Below, piece after piece: positions 23,147-33,850 of a stretch of DNA of 64,000 nt. The notes under the pieces are model-generated. The model was not told the DNA's origin. It did no database searches and was given only the letters and a program-made list of their open reading frames with translations. A program made the position numbers and the translations under genes. Origin of the DNA: Zanthoxylum bungeanum (Eukaryota; Streptophyta; Magnoliopsida; Sapindales; Rutaceae); contig SKCR01021357.1 of NCBI GenBank assembly GCA_019454045.1, positions 124,001 through 188,000 on the forward strand, written 5' to 3'. Each line of letters starts with the position of its first letter. The first letter of the stretch is position 1.

Positions 23147-25375
23147 TCAGTTCGGTCTATCATAAATTATGAAATTCATTTGTAAATTAATACCTGCAAA
23201 TGCTTCCGAAGTCGATGGCGTTGGATACGTAGATGACGTTAGATTGTCACTTGCAAAACCTACAAATATTGACTGACCAATTATTCTTTGCAGGAACCGA
23301 ATTCTGTAACACAAAAAATTAATTTCATACAAATAAACAACTATATTCAATTATTCCCCTTGCAATTTTCTGAGTTCTTAATACCTGATGAACATTCTGG
23401 TGTGGATGGCATCCAATATGTTTGTGATGAGACACTAGTCCCACTGATACTACTTCCACCTTCATCATTAGCAGTAACAACTTTTATTGAACAATTCCTT
23501 TTGTTGTGCCCTGTTTGCTGACATTGGCTACATTTTCTAATTTTAACTACGTCATTCTTTGACCTTTTACCACATCCTTTTGTAATAATTACAGTAGGGT
23601 TTTTGACTTGTATGCCCGTATCACAACCCATAACATTACCAAGTATTCCATCTTCTTCAATACCAATAACTTGCTCAAATTTTCTTGTGAGCCGTTGAAT
23701 CTCAGATACAGCTTCGGTGTAAGCATGCTCATTTTTTGATGCAATAAAAAACAAATTATTACATGCTGCTGCCAAAGAACCAAATTTGGCAACCTCCATA
23801 AGGTGCTTGTCCATGTGAGGAGGTGCAATATCCACAATATAATTTGCTGACTTCTTTGTGGATTTCGTCCACCGCTCTATAATCAACGTAGGCGGTATAC
23901 GAACCATTTGCTCCAATTTCATAACATGAAAACTATGAGAACATGGAATACCTGAAGATTCTAGCATCTTACAAGAACACGCAATGTGCACTCTTTCAAC
24001 ATCAAAAACAACTCTCCATCTAAGGCTCGGGTGCTGGAACTTAGTAATTGTATAGATATTCAAACCGATGGACTTATCACAACTCACCATAATTAACGAT
24101 GACTCACAAGCTATCTCTGCGCGAACCCATTGAAATACATTCTTCGTATAAACTTCAGAAGAATGTTTTTCGATGCTATGTGGATGTGTCGTTAAAACTG
24201 GACTACTGTAGGTCGAATCAAACTCATCTTTAGATTCTTTATGTCGTATGCAGTACAATGCACGATATATTTGTCGAATAAAATCATACAATTTCAACTT
24301 CACCTTAAGGAACCGAGACAAGTATGAATTTAAACTCTCACACCTTTGCGTCGTTCGCATTCCACCAAAAAAAATTCCTTTCAGATAAGCCTCAGCCCAT
24401 TTGCCACGTTTCTGGTAAATCTTTTGAACCCATTCATTTTCTCTAACCCCATCTCAGAAACTAAAGCAGCCCATTGTCTTTCAAATTCATCTATGGAAAA
24501 CGGCTTCAACATGAATGAGCTAAATTTTTTGGTGAATTCTTCTTTTTTGATATTTGCTTGAGCATTTCTTTGAAGATGCCAACAACACAAACGATGTGAA
24601 CAGCCTCCCATAACTGTTTTTATTGCCTTTGACATTGCCTTGTCACCATCAGTTATGACTGACTTAGGTTGTTTATTATGCATTGCAGTCAGAAATGTCT
24701 GTAGCAGCCAAATATATGAGTCAACTGTTTCATCACTGAGTAAAGCAAAACCGAAAATAGTTGTTCTTCGATGGTGATTTACCCCAACCAACACAACTAA
24801 AGGTAGGTTGTATGCATTTTTCTTGTATGTCGCATCAAATGCCAAAACATCACCAAAACATTCATAATCATGTCGTGCAACAGTGTCAGTCCAAAACAAG
24901 TTACGTAATATATTATCCTCAGTCAACGTATATTCGAAATACACACCAAGATCAGAATCGGCTTTTGCAGACAAATATGCAATTGCGGCTTCAGAATCCG
25001 TCTCAGATAAATCTGCACGTCGACTAGCATCGAGTTTATTCTGCAAATCTTTACCCACGAACCCAACATTATGAAAACCTCCTACCTGGTCAGATTTAAA
25101 ATCCATGAATTGACAGACTTTAACCCCTACATGTTGCAGTGCCTGAGCATGTGCTAAATCAGCATTACTTACATGTCTGTGGGAACGAAGAAATTGTGTC
25201 TCATATGGGGATGCCAACATGTGACTGTGGTCATCAATGAATTTTACAACAACATATTTATGTCTGGAATGATTAAATTTGATATGGAGTTCCGCTGGAC
25301 AACCGTTACGAGTAATGCCCTTTGGTTCCCTCACTCGATTAGTTCGCTCCAAATATTTTTTTCGACCTATAACCC
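23147..25375 (-). pseudogene. FAR1-related MULE transposase, main part
   Basis: Minus-strand frames 25400-24381 and 24360-23347 follow each other with one single-base frame change near 24450. Order: end of the FAR1 DNA-binding domain (ERTNRVREPKGITRNGC); MULE transposase core with FDATYKKNAYNLPLVV and ITDGDKAM, two of the expected acidic catalytic residues, and RLCCWHLQRN; a SWIM zinc finger CSCKMLESSGIPCSH (about 23985-23930); and a C-terminal knuckle CSQCQQTGHNKRNC (about 23545-23500). Two or three short 3' exons probably follow, as a splice donor is seen at CATCAG|GTATTAAG. Copy B cuts the gene inside the FAR1 domain at 25375/25376. It is close to the FHY3/FAR1 and Jittery type. Confidence 0.9.
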
Positions 25376-27396
25376 TGATGAGGCGGAAAAGATAAATCAA
25401 ATTTACCGCCCCTTTTCTTGAATATTTTGTTTAGTTCTAATGCTTTGTTTAGTTTCTCGGGTTTGATGAACGTTTTGATGTGTTTTGGTTTTTTTGCAAA
25501 AAATATATTGGGACATAATGAAATCATTTAGGACGAAATGTGGGTCAAATAAGGGCAAAAATTGGACTTGACATATTAATTTGGAGATTGGAAACTTGAA
25601 AGGGCGTTTCAACGAAGTGCAGTTTTGGAAATTCCAGTTTTGCGCATCTGTCGTATTTTGGGCATAACTCTTTACTCCGATATCGGATTGAGCTTATTCA
25701 AGTTCAAGATTCAAGAAGACTCACATATCTACAACTTTGAAAGACAAAATAATTTCGAATTCTGAAGATTTCATGCCCGAAATTGATGAACCATCTAGAA
25801 GTTGTTGTGTGTAATTATTAAAGTCATTTTCAAAGCCAAATAAATTAATAAATAAATAATAAAAATTATCAAATCATCACCAAACATGATAAGAGATTAG
25901 TGGAGCAATTAATAATGGATTTGGTGGAGTAATTAGTGAGCAATTAATAATGATTTGGTGGATGATTTGATGGAGGCAAAAGTTTGCCTATAATACCAAG
26001 CCATTTCATTTTTAAAATTCATACTTTCTTCTAAGGAATTCCTTAAGAATACTAAGAAAATTGTATCTTGTTTGTTTATTTACAGCTTTTAGTAATTAAT
26101 TTCCGCTTTCGCACATTCTTTTCTTTACTTTTCAGTTTTTACTTTCCGCAATTTACTTTTACGCACGTACATTACTTTACTTTCTTACTTTTTACAGTTT
26201 TTACTATTCACCATGAGGAAGTAACTTCCCCAGTTAGGGTGAAAGGTAATTCTTTTACTGTTACTATTTAGATTAATCTCCCTTAAAAATAATATATTCA
26301 CTATTTAAAATATTGACTTAAAAATGATACCGCCAGATTGGTCGGTTGGTAATTCAATTTTAATCTTTTTAAACCTGACTATAAAGGATACCGCCAGATT
26401 GGTCGGTTGGTAATTAAATTTTGGTTCCGCCTTTATGGCTGGTTGGATTTAATTTGACTTAATCAGGTTACCGCCTATATGGCTGGTTGGTAAAAATATC
26501 ACAAGTATAATATATTTTATGGGAGATATCTAATTAGTAGTAGTAAAGTAATTCCTTTTACCTAGCATTTTATTTTACTTTTCAGTTTTTACTTTATGTC
26601 TTTTACTTTTCAGCATTTTTACTTTATGTCTTTTACTTTTAAGTTTTTACTAGCCCTAGTTATGTGTTAGTTATCTAGGGTTGTGATGACTTTTAATATC
26701 ACCGGTTTATAAGGGGTAGATTATAGTTTGGGTACTATAAAGATTTATTTATTGAGTCTTAATCTTAATGCTTTTTCATTAACTGGCCATTAATAAAATT
26801 GATCTGGTAAATCTAAAATGAACTAGACATAGGGATTTTAGGTTTCAGCCTTAGACTCAATAGCCCACGATCTTCCTTGATGATAGATAACCCTTAATAG
26901 ATTTCCTTACATGATAGGATATACACCTGTCGGGCGGGGGTAGCCTTTATTGGAACTTAATCTTAATGAATCCAGATAATTTGGTTGACATAGACATATG
27001 GTTCAATTAAGTTAAACTGGGTATTTGTGTCTGACCATCGACAGAGGCTTACACATAATTTAGTGCTCCAGGTTAATAAATCAATATTAACCAACTTTAA
27101 GATAACCACTTCATCTTTAAAATGATATTAAAATGAATCACAACCCTAGATCTTTGTGTCTTTTGTTATTTTCCTTAGTATTTTCTTTTGTCTTTTTATT
27201 TATTTATTTATTGTGCAAAACCACATTCAACCAATCAAACAATCATTCTCTTCTCCATTTAATTAGATATTTGTAAATAAATAGATTCAATAATTAATAA
27301 CAACAGTAGGAATTAAGTCCTCGTGGGATCGATATTTTTATACTACTCTTGAACGATACGTGCGCTTGTGTTATACGTGTGTGTTTACGCTGGTCA
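25376..27396 (+). repeat. 5' LTR of copy B, 2021 bp
   Basis: It begins TGATGAGGCGG and ends ACGCTGGTCA. Compared with the 3' LTR it has an extra 16-20 bp near 25432-25450, and a mutated TATA box near 25989 (TATAATACC against TATAAATACC). The CCGCC repeat array is at 26325-26500. Confidence 0.92.
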
Positions 27397-27402
27397 AGTT
27401 TT

Positions 27403-27420
27403 TGGCGCCGTTGCCGGGGA
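27403..27420 (+). promoter_or_regulatory. Primer binding site of copy B (tRNA-Asp type)
   Basis: It reads TGGCGCCGTTGCCGGGGA, six bases after the LTR end, and is identical to the site in copy A. Confidence 0.93.
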
Positions 27421-27527
27421 CTTATTTTTCTTGAGTTTATTAATTTGAAGCTATCTAATTTACTTGTATCTAATTTTCTTTATTTTTATCTGTAATTTTT
27501 ATTTCTTTCTTTTCAGGTGATTAAAAA

Positions 27528-28740
27528 ATGGAACACTACTGGGAGATTGAAAGATCACGAGCTTTACTAGAAGATACACCCCAAATCTGGGAGCAACAGT
27601 CCGGTTTTCTGAGGCCTGTTGTCCAGCCCAACAATTATCACTGGATGCCAGAACCAAGCAATACTACATTTGCTCAACAGAACGAGATGGGGAGATGTAT
27701 GATATGTGATGGTAACCACCCGAGCGATCAATGTATATACCGTTCAGGGTGGCAGAGCTATCAAGATCCTTCATGGTATGACGAGCCATCACATTTCACA
27801 GAACCACATTTTTCATCTTATCCACCATCTACCTATGATTTCCATCAACAATCAGAACCATCAGAGGAAAATCAGTTGATTCACATGCTCAAAGATTGGC
27901 TCGAAGAACGGGAAGCTCAATTAGATGCACAAATTCAGAGACAATCAGAAATCCTTCAGAGATGACAGATCAATGAGACAATTAACAGAAAACCAGAACA
28001 TCATACCTCAAGAAGAATTATCAAATGAAACTGACAAAGCCTTCGAGTACCCAGAGATCCACAATGACACCTTAACAGAGGAGGAGGCTGAGCAGTATCA
28101 ACAACCAGAGGTATCAGTTCAGGAGCCCGAACTGGCAATTCTCGATTTGATTTTTATTATTCTGACTCTGACGAGGATGAAGCTGATCTGTTTGTACCAA
28201 CTGCATCAACACTTGAGAATGGAATTCTGTATCCTCAAAATGAAGATCTTGGAGACTATTTTGTAATTATGTTTGAAGAAGATCTACCTGAGCCAATCAT
28301 TTCACCCAGATCAGAGATGAAGACCTAAAATCTGACATTTCTTCACATCCTCAGGTTGATAATTTTGCAGCATGCATTTCTCAGATGACAGATGAAGAGC
28401 TGAATGCAGAATTTACAAATCATCTGTGAAGAAAAGGTGGAACAAGAAGCAAAGCAAATGGAGGAGCAAATTTTTGACCTTAATAAATCCAGAGCATTCA
28501 GGAGAAACATCGCTGTTTTGGGGAAGTACAATCAAAGATATCACCCAGAAGCTTGACAGAATGGAACTTCCATTCCAGTCAGCACCATACAAGACCTCCT
28601 GATTTATTTCTTTCTTTGCAGGAACCACTGGAACAACAAGGAGCAAAAAGGTGGCGCGAGCACTGAATGGGAACAAAACTCTTTTTGCCACCTTACCGTT
28701 GGAAGAGACCCTTCAAAAGCAACGCTCACGGGGTGGTTTT
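27528..28740 (+). pseudogene. Gag-remnant ORF of copy B, frame-shifted
   Basis: It is colinear with the open 418-aa ORF of copy A. The first frame (27528-27965) starts MEHYWEIERSRALLED and keeps the knuckle CMICDGNHPSDQC. The frame changes near 27960 after ILQR, runs on in a second frame to about 28266, and breaks again several times before the basic C-terminus near 28700. It therefore cannot give the full protein. Its decay contrasts with the open LOG frame downstream. Confidence 0.85.
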
Positions 28741-29314
28741 GTTTCGGATCTATCTTCTAACGACAAACGACATTGAACCTCCTTAACAGATGAATTGCAA
28801 TCACGTCTGGCTGAAGACGAAAAATTTAGCGCTAGCAGGGAGGCAACCCATGCAATTTGTTGTAATTTCTGTTTTATATTTTGTGTATACATGTTTTGTA
28901 GAATTTTTTTTAATTTTGTGTGTTATTTTTGTAGGGAAAGCACAAACAGAGCATTTTTAGACAGAAGGAATGGTGTTTGGCAAAATGTGCAAGCTAATTC
29001 ATTAGCGATGCTGAATAAGGAATGGATTCTTGAGACGCATCCTAATGGATTTATATACCAAACGAGTGGCGTATTGCGTACACAAGTCCGTTGTCTTAAT
29101 TATTGCTTTGATTTGCTTTTCTATTGTATTATCTTTATTTTCGTAGACAGGATCCAGACTTTTTGACCTTTCACGATTTCTTTTGTTGTTTAGCTAACAA
29201 TCGTCATCTGGAAGATATTAGTGCTATTATTACTCACCCTTTTTCAGGTACTATAAATTCAGCCTGTCATTACACTTTTGAAGGCATCCTGATTTGAAAA
29301 GAAATACATAAAAA
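28741..29314 (+). other. Conserved spacer between gag remnant and LOG, copy B
   Basis: It starts with the junction block containing GCTAGCAGGGAGGCAACCCA at 28831-28850, which in Athila-type elements separates gag-pol from a 3' ORF. Several T-rich runs ending in TTTGTAG or TTTTCAG (for example near 28935, 29145 and 29247) could be splice acceptors. A short open stretch (28795-29166) shows no known domain. Confidence 0.55.
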
Positions 29315-29968
29315 ATAGAAGCCACTTCAAGAAGACGAGTTGAAAACATCTGTGTGTTTTGCGGTACTAGTATTGGTACTAAGCCACAATACGTAGAGGC
29401 AGCACAGGAATTGGGTCGAGTCTTAGCTGCAAGAAATATACACTTAGTATATGGCGGAGGCAATCTTGGACTTATGGGGATCGTTTCAAAAGCTGTACAG
29501 GAAAGAGGCAGTCACGTTTTGGGAATCATCCCAAAACCCTTGCCAGAGGCAAATCTTATTGGATCATCAAACGGAGAAGAGCTAATCGTGCCAGGTATGT
29601 CGGAACGATTGGTAGAAATGATTAACCGTGCTGATGCTTTTATTGCTTTGCCAGGTGGCTTGGGTACATTGGAGGAAATTTTTATTGTGCTATCTTGGGC
29701 GAACTTGAACATACACCAGAAACCAATTGGGCTATTTAACGTTGATGGTTTTTATGATTTTCTTTGTGTGTTTCTTGATGATGCCCGAAGAAATGGGTTC
29801 GTGTCAAAACCTTTGAAAGAACTCCTATTTATTGCCAGAACTGCTCCGGATCTAATAGACCAACTCTTAGCCTATGAACCACAAGTTGACCCTATCCTTT
29901 CAAAGATAAATTGGTCCGAGGACGATCGTGGTAAGAGGCGTCGGATTAATCTGGATCTTAACCTTTAA
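29315..29968 (+). CDS. LOG: Captured LOG (cytokinin-activating phosphoribohydrolase), open frame without ATG
   Basis: The frame is open for 217 codons, the usual LOG length. It reads ENICVFCGTSIGTKPQYVEA, LVYGGGNLGLMGIVSKAV, HVLGIIPKPL, MSERLVEMINRADAFIA and PGGLGTLEE (residues 113-121, at 29651-29677), then SWANLNIHQKPIGLFNVDG, ending RRRINLDLNL. The PGGxGTxxE motif, the YGGG nucleotide-binding loop and the Arg of MSERL are all present. Plant LOG genes have several introns; this copy has none, so it was captured from spliced RNA. Where copy A has the start ATGGAAGCC, this copy has ATAGAAGCC, and an in-frame TAA lies two codons upstream. Translation would need a non-AUG or internal start, or another fusion. 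It is near-intact but probably not translated as is. Confidence 0.88.
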   Translation: MEATSRRRVENICVFCGTSIGTKPQYVEAAQELGRVLAARNIHLVYGGGNLGLMGIVSKAVQERGSHVLGIIPKPLPEANLIGSSNGEELIVPGMSERLVEMINRADAFIALPGGLGTLEEIFIVLSWANLNIHQKPIGLFNVDGFYDFLCVFLDDARRNGFVSKPLKELLFIARTAPDLIDQLLAYEPQVDPILSKINWSEDDRGKRRRINLDLNL

Positions 29969-31257
29969 TTTCCTGTAGAATTTCAACTAACCAGGTATTA
30001 TCCTCTAAACTCTTCTTCTACCGTTTAAGACATTGGGGACAATGTCTCATTTAGGTTGGGGGAGGGAATTAGTTGATTAATATATTTTTTAGTTGTGTGT
30101 TGTTTTTATTTTTAGTCCAAAATTTTTCGAAAAATACAAAAAAAAATTGAAAATTGAAAAAATTACAAAATATTTTGTGTTTTTGTTTTGACTAAAAAGT
30201 TGAAATTGGTAAGAGAGTAAGGAGTTTCCACTCCTGAGACGTATCTCAAACCTATTTCGAAACAAGTTAATTTTTGTTTATTTCCTTTTGAATTATTTAA
30301 TTTGTGAATTCTCTATAATACTGATTAAAATGGATCTTCATATGCTCAGTTAGCAGGTATTATCAACATACATAGTAACATACGTACATGAGCTAAAATT
30401 GAAAAGTTTGTAATATTCAGTGCTCTAGTTTAATTGGAGGAAGCATCTCAAAAATCAATGGAGTAAAAAAAAACTTCTGAGATCCGAGTTATTAAGTCTG
30501 TAAGGGTGTTTTAACACCTAGTGCCCTAAAGCCAACTGATTTGGGATTCACTGGCCCAAAGCTCGCTACATTGATCAAGGATGTTGCAAAAATATATATA
30601 TATGAAGTCTGAGTAATTAAGTCCGTAGGGGTGTCTTACCACCTGGTGCCCTAAAGCCAACTGGTTTGGGAGCCACCGACCCAACACTCGCTACATAGAT
30701 GGAAGATATTGTATATAAATAAATAAAAAATCAAAAAAATCAAAGAAAAAATCAGAAAAATGAGAAAAATTATTCCATTGCTACAAAAAGGTGTGAAATC
30801 TGATAGAACTTTAGGACAAAAATAATACTCTCTTATCAACTGCACTTATGACTGTTGTGGGCAAAAATGAGTTGTTTAATATTTTGTTGCTGTGTATATG
30901 AAGAATGGTAAAAATAATCGGAGAATTTACTTATTCGGTAATTTAGAATGAAACAAAACAACTATTGACTTGGAGTAGAAGTTTCACCTGATTAGTCACT
31001 AACTTCTTTATTCTCTTTCTCTTGTCTTTTTGATTTTGTGTGCATTAGTTTTATTATCTTTTTACTTTTGTAAACCGTTTGTGGGTATCGTTGCTGTAAG
31101 CCCTCACGAGACTATAACTCGTCCACTAGGGACACCTAGGGGTTTAAAGGCTTGTTGCATATGCTAAATGCAACTGTGATCCCTACGAAAGTTTCTTAGT
31201 TTAATTTTAATTACTTCTTATTTTATTTTGTTGTTTTGCTCGAGGACTAGCAAAATG
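29969..31257 (+). other. 3' untranslated region of copy B
   Basis: It includes ACATTGGGGACAATGT (30029) followed by a TTTAGGTTGGGG stretch, and the duplicated GCCAACTGGTTTGGGA-type blocks at about 30480-30720, both shared with copy A. The remainder is AT-rich and non-coding. Confidence 0.75.
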
Positions 31258-31272
31258 TTAGGTTTGGGGGTG
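31258..31272 (+). promoter_or_regulatory. Polypurine tract of copy B
   Basis: TTAGGTTTGGGGGTG lies directly before the 3' LTR start TGATGAGCGG and is identical to the tract of copy A. Confidence 0.88.
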
Positions 31273-33285
31273 TGATGAGCGGAAAATATATCAATATTTA
31301 CCGCCCCTTTTACTTAATATTTTGTTTAGTTTCTCGGGTTTGATGAACGTTTTGATGTGTTTGGTTTATTTTGCAGATAAAAAATATTGGGACATAATGA
31401 AATCATTTAGGACGAAATGTGGGTCAAATAAGGGCAAAAATTGGACTTGACATATTAATTTTGGAGATTGGAAACTTGAAAGGGCGTTTTCAACGAAGTG
31501 CAGTTTTGGAAATTCCAGTTTTGCGCATCTGTCGTATTTTGGGCATAACGCTTTACTCCGATATCGGATTGATCTGATTCAAGTTTAAGATTAAAGAAGA
31601 CTCAAATATCTACAACTTTGAAAGACAAAATAATTTCGAATTCTGAAGATTTCATGCCCGAAATTGATGAACCATCTAGAAGTGTGTTTGTGTGTAATAT
31701 TAAAGTCATTTTCAATCATTTTCAAAGCCAAAAAAAATTAATAAATAATAAAAAAATATCAAATCATCACCAAACATGATAAGAGATTAGTGGAGCAATT
31801 AATAATGGATTTGGTGGAGTAATTAGTGGAGCAATTAATAATTGATTTGGTGGATGATTTGATGGAGGCAAAATTTTGCCTATAAATACCAAGCCATTTC
31901 ATTTGTAAAATTCATACTTTCTTCTAAGGAATTCCTTAAGAATACTAAGAAATTGTATCTTGTTTGTTTATTTACAGCTTTTAGTAATTAATTTCCGCTT
32001 TCGCACTTTATTTTCTTTACTTTTCAGTTTTACTTTCCGCAATTTACTTTACGCACAGTAATTTACTTTCTTACTTTTTACAGTTTTTACTATTCACCAT
32101 GAGGAAGTAACTTCCCCAGTTAGGGTGAAAGGTAATTCTTTTACTGTTACTATTTAGATTAATCTCTCTTAAAAATAATATATTCACTATTTAAAATATT
32201 GACTTAAAAAGGATACCGTCAGATTGGTCGGTTGGTAATTCAATTTTAATCTGGTTAAACCTGACTAATAAAGGATACCGCCAGATGGTCGGTTGGTAAT
32301 TAAATTTTGGTTCCGCCTTTATGGCTGGTTGGATTTAATTTGACATAATCAGGTTACCGCCTATATGGCTGGTTGGTAAAATAATCACAAGTTAATATAT
32401 TATTTTATGGGAGATATCTAAATTAGTAATAGTAAAAGTAATTCCTTTTACCTTAGTATTTTATTTTACTTTTCAGTTTTTACTTTATGTCTTTTACTTT
32501 TCAGCATTTTTACTTTATGTCTTTTACTTTTAAGTTTTTACTAACCCTAGTTATGTGTTATTATCTGGGGTTGTGATGACTTTTAATATCACCGTTTTAT
32601 AAGGGGTTAGATTATAGTTTGGGTACTATAAAGATTAATTTATTGAGTCTTAATCTTAATGCTTTTTCATTAACTGGCCATTAATAAAATTGATCTGATA
32701 AATCTAAAATGAACTAGACATAGGGATTTTAGGTTTCATCCTTAGACTCAATATCCCACGATCTTCCTTGAGGATAGATAACCCTTAATAGATTTCCTTA
32801 CATGATAGGAATATACCTGTCGGGCGGGGGTAGCCTTTATTGGAACTTAATCTTAATGAATCCAGATAATTTGGTTGACATAGACATATGCTTCAATTAA
32901 GTTAAACTGGGTATTTGTGTCTGACCATCGACAGAGGCTTACACATAATTTAGTGCTCCAGGTTAATAAATCAATATATTACCCAACTCTAAGATAACCA
33001 CTTCATCTTTAAAATGATATTAAAAGGAATCACAACCCTAGATCTTTGTGTCTTTTGTTATTTTCCTTAGTATTTTCTTTTGTCTTTTTATTTATTTATT
33101 TATTGTGCAAAACCACATTCAAACAATCAAACAATCATTCTCTTCTCCATTTAATTAGATATTGTAAATAAATAGATTCAATAATTAATAACAACAGTAG
33201 GAATTAAGTCCTCGTGGGATCGATATTTTTTATACTACTTGAACGATATGTGCGCTTGCGTTATACGTGTGTGTTTACTCCGTCA
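31273..33285 (+). repeat. 3' LTR of copy B, 2013 bp
   Basis: It begins TGATGAGCGG and ends TACTCCGTCA. The TATA box TATAAATA is at 31881-31888 and the CCGCC repeat array at 32205-32385. It is followed by the target repeat ATAACCC. Confidence 0.93.
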
Positions 33286-33591
33286 ATAACCCTGGAAAGA
33301 GCAAAAAAAAAACCCAAGAACGAAATACTATTTTGCCACTTTTAGTATCTCTACGAATCTCATCTTTCCTCGTGGAGAATCCAACAAACTGTGAATGCTT
33401 TTTATACCATGCCTCCGCATCTTCGACTGAATCAAATTCTGAACCAACAGTTATTGATGCAGTGAAGTCATATGTACATGTGTTCTTTGGAGGTTGAAGT
33501 GGCTGATATATCCCCAAAATATTGGCTGGAATCTTCTTCATTGAGGTCGAACCCCCAAGCTGCAATACTTCCAGTTGCTGATGTTGAAGTC
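33286..33591 (-). pseudogene. FAR1-related MULE transposase, N-terminal part
   Basis: On minus it carries the start of the FAR1 DNA-binding domain: GSEFDSVEDAEAWYKKHSQF, then VGFSTRKDEIRRDTKSGKIV. It continues into the copy B insertion and resumes at 25375 on the other side. A possible start, MTSTSATGSIAAWGFDLNEE, lies at 33591 in a different frame, which suggests one more frame break near 33470. Upstream (right), a pyrimidine tract ending in AG may be an intron acceptor. Confidence 0.82.
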
Positions 33592-33699
33592 ATTAGTACA
33601 GCTGAATCAAAAATGAGAAACCAAGTAAATAATCCGACTTATCGAAACAAAAAATCATTTGATTAAAGTTGATGAAAGCTGTTGATGAAACAAGGCAGT

Positions 33700-33850
33700 G
33701 AAATCTTTGGAGGTTGACACACGGCAGTGAACAAGAACAAGGCAGTGAACAAGAACAAGACACAAGGAAGTGAACAAGAACAAGACACACGACAGTGAAC
33801 AAGAACAAGGCAGTGAACAAACTGGTGAAACAAAGCATTGAATAAACTGA
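33700..33850. repeat. Minisatellite with GTGAACAAGAACAAG units
   Basis: Five or so copies of AGTGAACAAGAACAAG are spaced 18 or 27 bp apart, multiples of 9. They produce long overlapping minus-strand ORFs rich in LFTALF, which I regard as artefacts. Confidence 0.8.

Larger units (their letters stand above)
25376..33285 (+). mobile_element. LOG-carrying, pol-less Athila-like LTR retrotransposon, copy B, complete (7910 bp)
   Basis: 5' LTR 25376-27396, PBS 27403-27420, gag remnant 27528-28740, junction block 28811-28853, LOG frame 29315-29968, 3' untranslated block, polypurine tract 31258-31272 and 3' LTR 31273-33285. It is flanked by ATAACCC at 25369-25375 and 33286-33292, and the two flanks rejoin a single FAR1 domain. 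A 7-bp repeat is longer than the 5 bp usual for Ty3 elements; part may be chance. No pol is present, so enzymes must be supplied in trans. The LTRs differ by several substitutions and a small duplication near 25430-25450, so the insertion is not recent. Confidence 0.93.
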
